Positions 1 to 11,687 of a stretch of 64,000 nucleotides of DNA are shown piece after piece (the stretch's first letter is position 1; each line of letters opens with the position of its first letter). The stretch is from Lentinus brumalis. Its lineage: Eukaryota; Basidiomycota; Agaricomycetes; Polyporales; Polyporaceae. The stretch is from assembly GCA_001792895.1 (NCBI GenBank), contig MARA01000042.1, positions 1-64,000 of the forward strand, in the 5' to 3' direction. The translations under genes were made by a program, and so were the position numbers. Below the pieces are notes generated by a model that saw only the letters and a program-made list of their open reading frames with translations, had not been told where the DNA came from and searched no databases.

Positions 1-1017
1 CACGGAATTTGCGCCCTTTCGGAAGGTCCGCCGGAGCGAGCCCAGTACTCCCGACCGTCCTACAGTGGCCAGTACGCTCGTCGCAAGCACCGTACTCCTT
101 CCCTATCGCTCCGTCACCTTTCCTACCGTCCGAACCCGCAGGCCGGACAACGCGGTCTGCAGCTCGTCCGCACCGAGCGGTGGCCTGTCAGACAGTCACG
201 TCCTCGACGAGGCATCTAGCCGCAGTTCCGAGGTCTCGTACGCAGTCTCGGTCACGGACGCATGGTCGGAGGGGTTCTGGAGCGTCCCCACGCCAGTTGA
301 TTGGTCGAGGTGGTTATCGCCGGAGTTGGAGCTCCGCGCCACCATCTTGGGTAAACGTCGGTCGCCAGCGCCTCGAACCGGTTGGGGCTCGGCGCGCGCG
401 CTGGTTGGTTAGCTGTGGTTAAAGGCTGACAGCAGGTCCGTGCGCAAGGAGCTCCGCCCGCCCCTATTGGCTCAGGACCGTTTGCGAGGGCTTTCCGAGG
501 CTTGCGTGCTGTCGTTAGGGTAGCTTTGCTTTTGTACCTTCGGTAGCACGGTGTGCAATTCAGATTCCGTTCTCCCCACAGTTCAGCTCTAAGTCTACCG
601 CCGCCGCTCCGTGCTCACCGTCGAAAGTATCGCCGTCACCGTCAAGAAGTCCTACCGCCGTCGAGTCGATAAGTTCGAACCCGTTTCATCCGCTACTGTC
701 TCCGTGGTCTCCTCTCCGTGTCCTACGTGGTTCGCACCCGTCGCGTCCGTGCGTCGGAAGTCTCCTCGCCGTCCGGGCAGGCACCGTTGAGTCCTCCCTA
801 CGTCCCGTCTCCGTGCCGTTCCTCCATTCTTCCGTGGTTTCCGCGCCCCTTTCCGGACGCTCCTGTCATCGGGTCGTACGTAGCCTCCTGGACATAGGTC
901 TCCGTTCAGTTAGGGTTGGTTAGGAGCCTCTTCCCTCTCGCATATAAAATACGTGCATACAGTCCTTGGCTGGAGATTTGTGTGGTGTTATCCCTCATTT
1001 CGCCCCTTGGCGTATCA
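1..1017 (+). repeat. 5' long terminal repeat (first 24 bp off window)
   Basis: Position 1 aligns with position 11712 of the right repeat and the match continues to ...TATCA at 1013-1017. A TATA-like element (CATATAAAAT, 941-950) lies about 70 bp before the end and could start the genomic transcript. The repeat reads TGATA...TATCA in the complete right copy, a normal TG...CA-type terminus. Compared with the right copy it shows scattered single-base indels and a few substitutions. Confidence 0.95.
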
Positions 1018-1020
1018 TAT

Positions 1021-1038
1021 TGGAGCCCACCGCGAGGG
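1021..1038 (+). other. Primer-binding site of the retrotransposon
   Basis: Three bases after the 5' LTR the sequence reads TGGAGCCCACCGCGAGGG. It starts with the TGG expected to pair with a tRNA 3' CCA end. The priming tRNA was not identified. Confidence 0.7.
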
Positions 1039-1541
1039 GTACTAGTGGCCATCTCTGATTTCAATCAAACTGTCGAGATCACCGTCCCCTTCCGAAACCG
1101 CTTCTCGTACCTCCGTCCGACTTCGGACAGCCTTTCCTACACCGCTACCGCCCGAGGAACTCCGTCAACGTCTCCGCGCATTCCGCGAGGAACTAGACGA
1201 GGAACTCACACCTCTCCCCTCTCCTTCCGGATCCGCAAGCTTCGCTACCGCCCTGTCTTCCCCTTCGGAGCCGTCTTCCCTTACCCCGTTGCCGTCCTCC
1301 TCCGCTTCCCGTCCTCCTCCCCTACAGGGAGCACTACCTCTCGAGCCCGTTCGGACACCTCGACGTCAAGGTCTCGGACTCGCCGAGCCCACCTCGAACA
1401 GAACATCCCTCTCGCACCTCCTCTCGAGCTCCCACCCCGCCGACGCAGGAACCCGTACCACCAACAATTCAGGAAGCAACCTCACAGGCCGCCCTACTAC
1501 CCGTCCTATCTCTCCGCCCCTTCCGACTACCGAGATGGACG

Positions 1542-3278
1542 ACCCTCTCCCGAACCCGAACCCGATCAACAACCCCGAACCGGCTAACCCGCAGCCAGCG
1601 CCGCCTCAGCAGTTTCAGGGCGGTGCTCGCGACCTCGGACCACACACCATGCCTCTCCCGAACGAGCGCGGCGCCCCGATCTGGGACGAAGCCGGCCGCG
1701 AGACCGTCCAGCGGTTCTTCGACCAGTACGAGCTCCTCCTGCGCAGGAACAACGTCGTCGACGATCGGGACAAGAAGCGCGGTGCGACGATCTACGTTCC
1801 GCTTCCGGTCTCCCGCCGCTGGTCCTCGATGCCCGAGTTCCGCGACGAGCATACGACGTACGAGCAGTGGCGCGACACCGTAGTAGACTACTACGTCGGA
1901 GCCGACGAGAACCACAGTACACTATGGCCGACTACCACGAGCTCATGGCCCGTCAGTATCCCAAGGGCTTCCAGAATCTAGCGGACTACTCGCAGTTCTA
2001 CGTCGAATACCACCCGATAGCGTCGTACCTCATCAACCAGCAGCCTCCCGAGCTGACCCAGCGCGACGCCGCCTACAACCTCCTACGCCTCCTGAACACC
2101 TCGCAGCGGAGCGCGGTCGACGGACGCCTCGCTCAGAAGGTCCCGGACAAGCCCCGAGCGGTGTCCTACACCCTGGCGCAGGTGCACGAGGCCATCTCCT
2201 ATACGATCGGGGACTCCGTTGACTTCGACGCGAATCCGGCGTTCGAGCGGTACGGAAGCCTGCGTCCGCCGCTGACAGGGGGCACTACGCCGCTCCGAGA
2301 GCGCCTGAGCCGTTCCGCGGAAGGAATCCCGCCCCGAGGCAGGAACCCTTGGCCGACGACAAGACCATCACAATCAAGACGGAGGACCTTCAGACTCTCG
2401 TGCAGACGGCCGTTCAAACCGCTATGCGCGGTAGGAACGAGCCTCGCGACCGCGACCGCCGATTGGAACTCCAGCGGGGCCCGCCCCAAGTCCGCGAACC
2501 GCCGCCGCACCAGGAGCAGCAGCCGCGCTTCCCCCGCGACGTTCCGAGGTATCCGCAAGGGCAGCAGCCCGCTCCGGACGGCGGGAGGCTCTACAATCCC
2601 CCTCGGAACGAGCCCCGCGAACGCGACCGAAACTGCTATTACTGCGGTCACACGGACTGTAGCATAGGCCGCTGCCCCGACGTCGAGACCGACATCCGTG
2701 ACGGCCTGATCCAACGCTCTGCGCAGACGGGCCAGCTTGTCCTAGCTAACGGCCAGCCCATTCCGCGTGGCAGGGGTCCGATTCGAGAGCAAGTCCGCTT
2801 CTACTACGATCGGAACCAGCCCCAGCCGCCCGAGCCTCCGGCGGTCGCGCAGCTCATGTTCTCCGTCCTCACAGCCTCCGGCCAACGGTCCGTACGTACG
2901 GCCGAAGAGGAGAACGAGATGCTCCGTCACAAGATCAACTTCCTCGAGGACCGCGAGAAGCGCAAGCGCGCAGTGTTCGACGGGGTCGAGCTTCCGGCGC
3001 GCCCTCCGAAGAAGGCGACCGCCCGCAAGCCTGCCCGTACTTCCGGACCTTCGACCAGGGCGACCCGAGTCGAGGAGGTACCGGACGAGGAGCCGCTGCG
3101 TTCCGCACACATCGAGGAGATACCGGAGGACCAGCCGTCCAGAGGGAGCGCCCGCGCCGAGAGCGAGACGCCGGAGGTGGTTAACAACCCTTCCTACGTC
3201 GTACCGGTACACCCTTACGCAAGTCCGCGACGCCTCGCCGCGGTGCGCCGAAGGCTAAGATTTCGCGTACGGCCCTAA
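1542..3278 (+). pseudogene. Gag polyprotein, frameshifted
   Basis: A capsid-like region begins around 1542 and runs in one frame to about 1930, continues in a second frame to about 2345 and in a third frame to the stop at 3278. The third frame holds a zinc-knuckle-like motif (CYYCGHTDCSIGRC, about 2633-2674) whose spacing is CX2CX4CX4C. The usual knuckle is CX2CX4HX4C, so Cys stands where His is expected. An Arg/Pro-rich segment precedes the knuckle and a charged, coiled-coil-like stretch follows (about 2905-2975). The role is packaging of the element's RNA. At least two frameshifts make this copy non-functional as read. Confidence 0.8.
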
Positions 3279-3656
3279 CGCGCCCCGCGCTAAGTCACCC
3301 GAGGTGACCCCGCGTCCGAGGTAGCCGGCCGACCTCAACCGGCATCCGAGCACGTCGTCGGACCAACTGGACAAGCCCCCGCGCAGCCCGCCGGTAGGGT
3401 TACTGCGTACCGGAACCTCCCGCCGGTAGCGGACAAGGATGCAGAGGAGCGTGTTGGCAGCGCAACTTCGTCAACGAGCAGTCGGTCCACCTCTCCGTGT
3501 CCGAGCTCTTCAGTCTCGCTCCGGGAATCTGCAAGAAGGCGCACAAGATGACGGGCAGCAAACGCGTCGCTTCGACGTACCGGCCATCCCGCTGTCGGTC
3601 CTGTCCGTAATGATGGACGACCCCGAGACCTCCGAAGACGTCCTGGAGTCGGTGCA

Positions 3657-4264
3657 GTGCCTGGAGGACCTGTCCGGTCCGCCGAGGAGGCAGGAAGCAC
3701 CGGAGGCATCGTGTCCCTCCAGCTGCGGGGAGGCGACGCCGACGACGAAGAGGACGAGCCGGTTCCCCGCCAACGCAGCCGCTCCAACAGTCTCATAGTC
3801 GGCAAGCCCAGCGAGAAACTCCGGGCGCTCTTCGCCTGGGTCAACGAGGCGGAACTGGTAGAGTGCGTCTACGACCCCGGCTCCGAGGTCGTAGCGATCT
3901 CGGCGGACAAATGCTACGAGCTCGGCATCCCGTGCGACGAGAGGCAGAAGAATCCGATGACCTCCGCAACGGAACCAAGGACACCACCAAAGGCCTAGCT
4001 AACAACGTCCTACTGGAGCTGCAGGGCGGGATCGCCATCTACCTACAGATGCACGTCGTGGAGAACGCCGCCTACGACATCCTGCTCGGTCGTCCCTTCG
4101 AGACTCTGATGGGGGTCAGCAGCCGGAACCTCCCCGACGAGAAGCACGAGCTGGTGGTTACCTGTCCGAACACGGACCGCTGCCTGACCCTCCGCACTTA
4201 CGCCCGCGGAGACTCGCCGAAGACGTCGGAACCGCCCATGGGTTTTCGGCCTTCGAGGATCTGA
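3657..4264 (+). pseudogene. Retroviral-type aspartic protease, frameshifted
   Basis: The catalytic-loop motif reads YDPGSEV near 3870, matching the D-[S/T]-G-[A/S] loop except for Pro after the Asp. The second diagnostic motif, AYDILLGRPF (about 4071-4100), is in another frame, so a frameshift lies between them near 3950. The domain would cleave the Gag-Pol polyprotein. Its position between gag and reverse transcriptase is standard for Ty3/Gypsy elements. Confidence 0.82.
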
Positions 4265-4344
4265 CCGCCGGTCGGGGAGAGGTCGCCCTTCTGGTAGAAT
4301 ACCAGCATACCACCCAGCACGCCCGGGCTACCGCCTACGCCCCC

Positions 4345-6205
4345 ATGCCCGACGGTGCCCCTATATCTATTCTCCTTTCCTATCTGTCCGCTTGCGAGGA
4401 GGTCACGTCTAAACCGTCGCTCCAATCCCTCTTCTTTTCCACTGTTCCGTCAGCTCTCTCGTCCTCTGTCTCTCCGATGCGTTCCTCTGCTTCCGGCTCT
4501 CTATCTCCTACGTCGGTTCCGGTGGGTCCGGGCCGTCCGGTGGCTACATACCCAGTCTCCAAGACGAAAAGCCAACCGCAGCGACCGGTCCCCCCGAACC
4601 GCGATACCCCTCGTCTCTCCGCTACTGGTTCCAAGCCTCCGTTCACGGTTCTACTAAAAAGCAAAAAGAAATACAAGCCGGTCGCTCTCAAGGTCCGTCC
4701 TGTGATCGGCGAGCTGCCCGCAGAATACCGCATCGTCCGCAACCGGATCGGCGACCCTCTAGCCGACCTCCCGCTCCTAGACCCGAACCCTCCGCCGTAT
4801 GTTCCGACGGGACGCTACACCGCGGAGCGCAGGGAGCGTTTTCGAGCGCATCACGCGCAATGGTTACTGCCCGCCGAGCTGGACGTCCTAGACGACTTCA
4901 TGTGCAAACAACAGGGAGCATTCGCGTGGGACGACTCCGAGCGGGGCAGCTTCCGGCGTGACATGTTCCCCCCAGTGCGCTTCCCGGTCATTCCGCATGT
5001 TCCGTGGGTAGAGAAGAACTTCCCTATCCCGCCCGGTATTTACGCTCAAGCCGCGGCCCTCATCCAACGGAAGATCGCCGCCGGAGTCTACGAGCCTTCC
5101 AACGCGTCCTACCGGTCCCGGTGGTTCTGCGTACTCAAGAAGGACGGCAACATTCGGATCGTCCACAGCCTCGAGCCTCTCAACAAGGTCACCATCCAGC
5201 ACTCCGGAGTCCCGCCGGTCCCGGATCACCTCGCGGAACAGTTCGCCGGTCGCGCGTGTGGCACGACGTTGGACCTCTACGTGGGGTACGACGAACGGGA
5301 AATCGACGAGCGCTCGCGCGACTTAACCACCTTCCAGACGCCGTTCGGAGCTATGCGCCTTACGACGCTTCCGATGGGTTGGTCGAACTCAGTTCCGATC
5401 TTCCACGACGACGTCACGTTCATCCTGCAGCCGGAGATCCGCACGTAACCCTTCCCTATATCGACGATGTTACGGTCAAGGGCCCCGCGGACCAGTACAA
5501 GGTTGCCGTAGGAGGGTGGGAGATGATCCCGGCGAATCCGGGAGTCCGAAGGTACTTCTGGGAACATCTACCGGACGTCAACCGTTGCGTTCAGCGGGTC
5601 AAGCATGCCGGCGGGACGTTCTCCGGGACTAAGGCGAACATAGGACCACCGGAGTTCGTAGCCATCGGGCACTTCTGTACTCCGGAAGGGCGTAAGCCCG
5701 ACGTCAAGCGCACCGAAGCCATCGCCAACTGGGGACCGTGCAAGGACCTCTCGGAGGTCCGGGCCTTCCTCGGAACGGTCGGGGTGGCCCGCATCTTCAT
5801 CAAGGACTTCGCCAAGCGAGCTAACCCCCTGGTCAAGCTAACTCGGAAGGATGTTCCTTTCGAGTTCGGGGCGGAGCAGCTACAGGCGATGGCGGACCTC
5901 AAGCAGGCTCTCCTGGACTCCCCCGCCCTCCGTCCGCTCGACTACGAGTCCGACGCTCCTGTCATCCTGGCCGTCGACACCTCCTACATCGCCGTGGGCT
6001 ACCACCTCGCCCAACAAGACATCAACGACCCGAAAATCCGCTACTACAATCGCTTCGGCTCTATAACCCTCAACGAGCGCGAAGCCCGTTTCTCGCAGGC
6101 CAAGCTCGAGCTTTACGGACTCTACCGGACACTCGCGCACTCCGGTTCCACCTGATCGGGGTCCGCAACCTTGTCGTCGAAGTCGACGCCCGCTACATCG
6201 AGGGT
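4345..6205 (+). pseudogene. Reverse transcriptase and RNase H, frameshifted
   Basis: The frame to 5448 holds the N-terminal RT motifs (WFCVLKKDG, TPFGAMRLTTLPMGWSN). A frameshift near 5445 moves the catalytic YIDD (5457-5468) and the RT thumb (RAFLGTVGVARIF) into another frame, which continues to 6155. An RNase H start is visible (ILAVDTSYIAVGYHL). Another frameshift near 6150 passes the RNase H end (VHVPGVHHGPDGLSRR, about 6286-6333) to the integrase frame. Together these would make the cDNA. The frame breaks mean no single polypeptide is readable. Confidence 0.88.
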
Positions 6206-7942
6206 ATGCTCCGGCACCCCGACTACGCCCCGTCCGCTTCGATGAACCGCTGGATAGTCTCCATCACAACCTTCCACTTCACCCTAGTCCACGTACCCGG
6301 AGTACACCACGGCCCCGACGGCCTGTCGAGGCGTCCACCTCAGCCGGGAGACACGCCCGAGCCGGACGATGACTTCGACGACTGGATCGACCGGCTCTAT
6401 AGCATGATGCACTTGGTCAACCCTCCTCCGACGCTCCGTTTGTCCGACGCCCCGCTACGCGCACCGGCCGCACCGGACGCGCCCTCCTTCACCATCCTCA
6501 TGCAGCAAACCAGCGGAACGTCCGCGAAGCTACCGGAGGTCCCGCCGATACCGTACGATCGGTTTCCGCGGACATCCGCTGCAGCGAAGATGGACCGACG
6601 CCTCGAGCTAGCGCGCGAGTGGTTAAGATCTCGCGAGCGCCCGTCAGAGCTCGACGACCGGGAGTTCACCCGACTCTCGAAGTGGGCCAAGGATTTCTTC
6701 GTCGACAAGGAGGGCCGCCTTTGGCGCACCTCAGAAGACGGGGCCCACAAGAGGGTACTCGCACCGGACATCCGCTCGCAGGTCCTAGTCGAAATGCACG
6801 ATTACATCGGACACCGCGGAATCTACGCGACCCGAGCCTTCGTCGCGGAACGTTTCTGGTGGCCGGAAATGAAGTCCGACGTTGCCTGGTACGTCCGTAG
6901 CTGTCACCTGTGCCAGATCCGCCAGACTACTCGTATCCACATCCCTCCGACCATTCCGTACCCTGCTCCGCCGATGGTCCGCGTTCACGTCGACTCTATG
7001 GATATGCCAGGGACCTACAAGCACTTCTTCCACGCTCGGTGCGCTACTACGTCCTGGGTCGAAGGCCGAGCGTCCAAGTCGCAGACCGCGCAAGTCATCG
7101 GCGACTGGCTCTACCAAGATCTCCTGTGCCGGTGGGGCGCGGTCTCCGAGATCGTGTCCGACAACGGGTCCCCCTGGATAGCCGCCCTCGAGTACCTCTC
7201 GAAGAAGTACCACGTCTTTCATATCCGTATCTCCGGCTACAATTCGCAGGCAAACGGAATAGTCGAAAGACCGCACTTCCACGTCCGGGACGGCCTCTTC
7301 AAGGCCTGCGACGGGGATGCCTCCCTATGGGTCTCCCGAGTATACACCACCCTCTGGGCGGACAGAGTCACCGTCCGACGACGCCTAGGCTGCTCTCCGT
7401 ACTTCGCGGTCACCGGGACGAACCCAATCATGCCATTCGACATCGCTGAGGCGACCTACCTGATGCCGGTACCCACCAAGATGCTATCGACCGCCGAGCT
7501 CATCGTCCGACGCGCCATCGCACTCCAGAAGCGTCCGGAGCAGCTCAGCCTCCTGCGCTCTACGGTCTTCAAGCAGCGGGTCGAGGCAGCGCAGAAGTTC
7601 GAGCAGGACCACGCTCGGACAATCAAGTCCTTCAACTTCGAGCGCGGACGCCTCGTCCTCATGCGCAATACCGCCATCGAAAAGTCCCTCAACCGCAAGA
7701 TGCGCCCCCGTTACCTCGGCCCCTACGTGGTCATCAAGCGGAACCGCGGCGGAGCATATGTCATCGCCGAACTCAACGGCGCCGTCTTCGACCGCCCCGT
7801 CGCCGCCTTCCGACTCATCCCGTACCTCGCCCGAGAAGCTATCTACGTGCCCGACGGTGCGCTCGACGTCTCCGACGACAAGCTCCGCATCATCGAAGCA
7901 ACGGAGGTAGATGAGCAGGAGGACTTCGAGGACGTGGATTAA
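6206..7942 (+). CDS. Integrase with GPY/F module, 3' part of pol
   Basis: An open frame of 578 codons contains the end of RNase H, a His/Cys zinc-binding region (HDYIGHRG near 6797, CHLC near 6903), the D,D-35-E core (Asp in VHVDSMD near 6988, Asp in SDNGSPW near 7158, Glu in IVERPHF near 7261) and a C-terminal GPY/F-type motif (RYLGPYVV, about 7710-7733). Integrase inserts the cDNA into the host genome. This is the best preserved part of the element and could encode an intact domain, but it depends on upstream frames that are broken. No chromodomain was recognised. Confidence 0.88.
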   Translation: MLRHPDYAPSASMNRWIVSITTFHFTLVHVPGVHHGPDGLSRRPPQPGDTPEPDDDFDDWIDRLYSMMHLVNPPPTLRLSDAPLRAPAAPDAPSFTILMQQTSGTSAKLPEVPPIPYDRFPRTSAAAKMDRRLELAREWLRSRERPSELDDREFTRLSKWAKDFFVDKEGRLWRTSEDGAHKRVLAPDIRSQVLVEMHDYIGHRGIYATRAFVAERFWWPEMKSDVAWYVRSCHLCQIRQTTRIHIPPTIPYPAPPMVRVHVDSMDMPGTYKHFFHARCATTSWVEGRASKSQTAQVIGDWLYQDLLCRWGAVSEIVSDNGSPWIAALEYLSKKYHVFHIRISGYNSQANGIVERPHFHVRDGLFKACDGDASLWVSRVYTTLWADRVTVRRRLGCSPYFAVTGTNPIMPFDIAEATYLMPVPTKMLSTAELIVRRAIALQKRPEQLSLLRSTVFKQRVEAAQKFEQDHARTIKSFNFERGRLVLMRNTAIEKSLNRKMRPRYLGPYVVIKRNRGGAYVIAELNGAVFDRPVAAFRLIPYLAREAIYVPDGALDVSDDKLRIIEATEVDEQEDFEDVD

Positions 7943-7990
7943 CCACCCCGGGTTTAGCGCCCACGGAAGCGTCGACTGAGGACAGTCGAC

Positions 7991-8013
7991 ATTTCAGTGG
8001 GGAGGGGAGGGAT
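7991..8013 (+). other. Internal polypurine-tract-like copy after pol
   Basis: The stretch ATTTCAGTGGGGAGGGGA just after the pol stop closely repeats the sequence that precedes the 3' LTR (about 11670-11687). It lies exactly where a minimal Gypsy element would end before its LTR, which suggests the following 3.7 kb was added later. Confidence 0.6.
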
Positions 8014-8492
8014 ATCCCGCGCCAAGCACTACATTACGAGAAACTATACCTACTGTTGCCCTTTACTTACGTCCCCCGTTCCCTTCCCTATGACAATCTA
8101 TTCTCCTTCCGCACTACCGTCCGAATTTTCTCCGAGTCTCTAAGGGTCGTCTCACATTCCTTTACCTCTCCGGACCTTCCTATCAGGTTTCCTACGTGGC
8201 CAACTACCGGGCACATCGCGCCTCCGAGGCGTCCGAGCCCCGTCCGATGCGTTACAACATTCCTTTACATCTAGACACTAGTACTTACAATTCTGCCCCT
8301 ACGGCGCACCACACTATCCTTACCACTCAGTCCAATTCAAAACAAGACAGCATTCATTTTCTTTGCATATACAAAGCATTCGAGACTACAAGGACAGACC
8401 AAGAAAATTATTACTGTACAAAGCGCGACCGAAGCCCACTAACGCTCCTGCTACTGACACAGGAGGACCGTCCGAGGCGTCCGAAGCAGCAA

Positions 8493-10506
8493 TCAGGAGT
8501 CCCCACCCCCAGGAGCACGGAACCGGAGGAGCTTCGCGACGAGGTCCTGTCCGGGGTCCGTCGCCGCGAGCCGCGAAAAGCTGATCTTGGGAGGCAGCTC
8601 CACCCCCTCCTCCTCCGACCGATACTTCCCGAAGGTCTCTCCGGTGAGCTCCTTCTCCCGCGTCATCCGAGCGACGAGCTCGTGGGCCTTCCCCCAGATG
8701 TCGTACACCAGCCGGTTGGCCTCCAGCCGGTTCTCCGCGACCAGCCGGTCGAACGGCGAGAGTCCGGACAAGTCCCCCTGGTAGGGACCGAGAAGGGAGC
8801 GGAGAACGAGACCCCCGCAGGCAAGGAGGTCCCCGCAGTCCCGGCAGGAGTCGTCGGAGGCGCAGTAGGAGCGGGCGCGTTCCAGGGAAGGACCTTGAAG
8901 ACCGCCCAGCCCTTGTGCTTGTCGCGGAAGGCCGCGACCTCCGCGGGCTCGACGGTCGGAGCGAAGTCCGCAGGGATCGCAGTGGGCGCGATGGCGTCGG
9001 GCAGACCGAGAGCTCGCAGCCGCTCAGCGAGTGCGTCCTGGTCGACGACCCGGAAACGCGGCCGGTCCCGCTCGAAGATCGCGATGAACCGGACGGCCAT
9101 GTAGCGGATGTCGGGGGTGCCGGGGATAGGGACCCAGCCCTCGCCGTTGAAGAGGGCGATGGTCTTGCGGTTCCCTGTCGAACGCTAAGGGTCAGCCACC
9201 GCGGAAGGCAGAGAGAGGACGGACTTACAGGACATCTCGCCGAAGACGTTGGAGCCGGCCCACCGGCACCCTTGCGAGTCCTTCAGGCACTTCTGGCAGA
9301 GGCCGACCTTCCCCGACGGGAGCAGCGGCCCCCCTTCGAGCGACAGAGGTCGCACTAAGGTCCTACAGTTAGCGAAGCGATCGCCGCGGCAGGAACGAGC
9401 GGAGACTTACTGGTCCCTCGAAGGAGAGCAGCACTCCCTCCTCCGAGCTGCCGTGGGGTCGGTCTTGGGCTTCTTCCTGCCGCTGCGCCGGCCAGAGCCA
9501 CTGGCGGGCTTGCGCTTCTTGCTGCCACTGGGCTGGGGTTCCTGCGTCGTGCTGGCGAGCTCGTCGTCCTCGCTGGAACCTTCAGCGTCCTCATCGCCGC
9601 CGTCGTCCTGCGGAGGTTTCTGTCCCTGCGGAGTCTTCGGACCCGGCGGAGTCTTCGGGCCCGGCGGAGCCTTCGAACCCTGCGGAGTCTTCGGCCCTTG
9701 CGGAGCCTTGCGCCCTTGCGGGGTCTTGGGGCCTTGAGAAGTCGTGCGTGCGGGCGGCGGGCTAGGAAGCGGCGAGATCCTGAAGAGTTTCGCTACGACG
9801 TCCGGGGCGAACGGGAGGTACTTGTCCTTGTCCGTAAATCGAGAGCGCGAGGCTCGGAGGGGTCCGCGTTCGCGAGCAAGTTCACTACACACGGAGGTTA
9901 GCGCAAAAAGGGACGCCTCGGAGGCGTAGGAACGTACCGTAGTCCGAGACGGCGGTCTCCGCCTTCTGGTAGACCTCAAGCCGGCTCCGCGCCAGCTTCA
10001 GCTCGTGCTCCAAGTCCGAGCCTCCGCGACGTCCGCGGGAGCGTTCCGCCGACCGGTTTGACGCGGCGCGACACTTCCTGGAAGCGGGCCTCGGCGTTCT
10101 TGATGCCTTCCTGGTGGAGTGGACTTGCGCGTGAGGAAGTCCGCGTCCCGGGCCAGGACCGCCTGGCTGCACTTGCGGAAGAACTCGCGCTGGAGCTCCG
10201 CGGGGGCGTGCTCGCTGAACGTCCCCCAAACGCGGGAAAGCGGGACCGGTATTCCCCGCTGGGTTCGGAAGGCGCGGCCTCCTAGAGGATTCAGTCGACC
10301 GCCCGGTTGGCCCCCGATGGCTCCGACAAGCAGGACGAAACTCACCAGGTAGCGGAGGAAGTGCTCCGCGGCCTCCCCGTAGTATCGGCCCGAGTAGGGG
10401 TGCAGCTCGTCCAGGACGAAGCCTCGACGAAGGAGGCGAAGTTCGAGGCGTTGGTGAAGTCCTCGGGGTCGCTGAGGTCGACGTTAGGAGAGAGAGGGGC
10501 TGCCAT
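8493..10506 (-). pseudogene. Antisense accessory gene: Cys-rich, (PQG)-repeat, NLS-like protein
   Basis: Read on the minus strand from an ATG at 10506 this is an intron-containing gene with at least two 1-nt frameshifts. Visible parts in order: an N-terminal segment with ELHPYSGRYYGEAAEHFLRY after a frameshift; a coiled-coil-like stretch (DLEHELKLARSRLEVYQKA) ending at an intron near 9946; a low-complexity run of PQGPKT-type repeats (about 9600-9740); a basic nuclear-localisation-like cluster (KKRKPASGSGRRSGRKKPK); two spaced cysteine motifs of the form CX2CX6C (CDLCRSKGGRC and CQKCLKDSQGC, about 9280-9360); then a globular tail to 8493. I do not recognise the family. Paired Cys motifs plus an NLS suggest a nuclear zinc-binding protein, which is inference. 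Introns on this strand survive retrotransposition because the genomic RNA is the other strand. Confidence 0.6.
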
Positions 10507-10735
10507 GTTGAAGCGTCGAGGAGGGAGGAAGAGGTCAAGGAGCACGAGCGACCGAACGCGCCCGACGGCAGGTCTTTAAGGGAGCCTCGGAGGCAAAAAA
10601 TTTCGCGTCCTCAATCACGAACGAAGGTCAAACAATCAGGAAGCACCGGGATTCGCGACGTCACCGCGCCCTTCGCCGTCAACGGAGTTCATCCGCTGTC
10701 ATGCCGAAACGAGTAACTTTATTTCCGCTTTAGGA

Positions 10736-11541
10736 CTATTCTACGGGCGCTCCGTCGACGCAGCGCGCCCTCCGCGCTATCCGCACGCCCTCCTGAGGAG
10801 TTCCCCGTCTCCGATCCTTCCTAGGCGTCCGAGCCCTCGACGATGTCTCCCCCGCGTCGACGTCGTACACCACTCGCACCGGCGAGTCCGCTCCTAGCAG
10901 AGCAAGGTCAGACCGTGCGGCACGCGTAGGAAGGGAGCGCTTACGAGCAACTGCGCGAGTTTCGCTTCGGGCCGGCCGTCCTCGAGTGCGATGCGCTCGC
11001 GGCGGAGCTCTTCCTGTCGCTCCGCGAGTCGACGGATCTCCGCAGTAACACGGAAGGCCAGGGCCAGGTCCGGCCGTCGGGAACGATTCAGCACTAGGAG
11101 GCACTCTCGGGCGACCTGAAGCTCGCGAGAGACGTCCAGTTCCTCGGCAGACACCGCGGCCAAGCGCAACGTCCGGCGGGAGCTGTCTATCCGGCCCAGG
11201 AAGTCTCGCACGACAGCGTTCCGGAGGCAGCCTCGATAGGCCACTCCGATAAGGTCGTCCGAGTACGCTCACATAGTCCGAGCACCTGTCCGGGGGTGCA
11301 TCCGAGGATCATCAGCCCGTCCTGGGCAGCAATCAGCACCGAAGGCGGTCCGGAGAGGATAGGGACGTACCAGGAGATCAGCTATCGTCGACATGTCGCG
11401 TCGCAGCTCGGCCTCGTCGTCGCCGAAATTTCCAGACTCAAGGTCCGCTTCAAGGAGAGACACCGCACCATCGGCGTACCGAAGGGCATCCTCCCTCACG
11501 GTGAGACGGAGCTCAGGCCAAGTCGTAGGACCGTTCGGCAT
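10736..11541 (-). pseudogene. Second antisense accessory gene, coiled-coil, unknown function
   Basis: Exon 1 starts at an ATG at 11541 (MPNGPTTWPELRLTVRED) and ends near 11370 at a GTACGT donor. A long exon (about 10940-11260) encodes a charged helical segment (ELQVARECLLVLNRS, EIRRLAERQEELRRERIALE) and ends at a GTAAGC donor. The last exon encodes an Arg-rich tail ending in DGAPVE. The join near 11260 needs a 1-nt shift, so this copy is probably dead. It lies head-to-tail with the other antisense gene and both are inside the element, so they may have been acquired together. Function unknown. Confidence 0.45.
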
Positions 11542-11677
11542 GGCGTTCGACACTACCGGGCAGTTCTGGATGGTACGGCGACCTTAAATACTCGCGGGAG
11601 TCAGGCTATCGATGGTACCGTTCCCCCTCAGGCCCCACCCGCCAATCGGATGGACCGAGGACGGTCCAGATTTCAGT

Positions 11678-11687
11678 GGGGAGGGGA
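11678..11687 (+). other. Polypurine tract
   Basis: GGGGAGGGGA-type purine run directly against the TGATA start of the 3' LTR, the expected primer site for plus-strand synthesis. Confidence 0.85.

Noticed and set aside
1366..1922. Minus-strand frames in the gag region
   Set aside because: They are shadows of Pro/Arg-rich gag sequence with no domain or splice structure.
8493..11541. An env-like gene in the retrotransposon
   Set aside because: The frames are antisense, have introns and lack a signal peptide or transmembrane helix.
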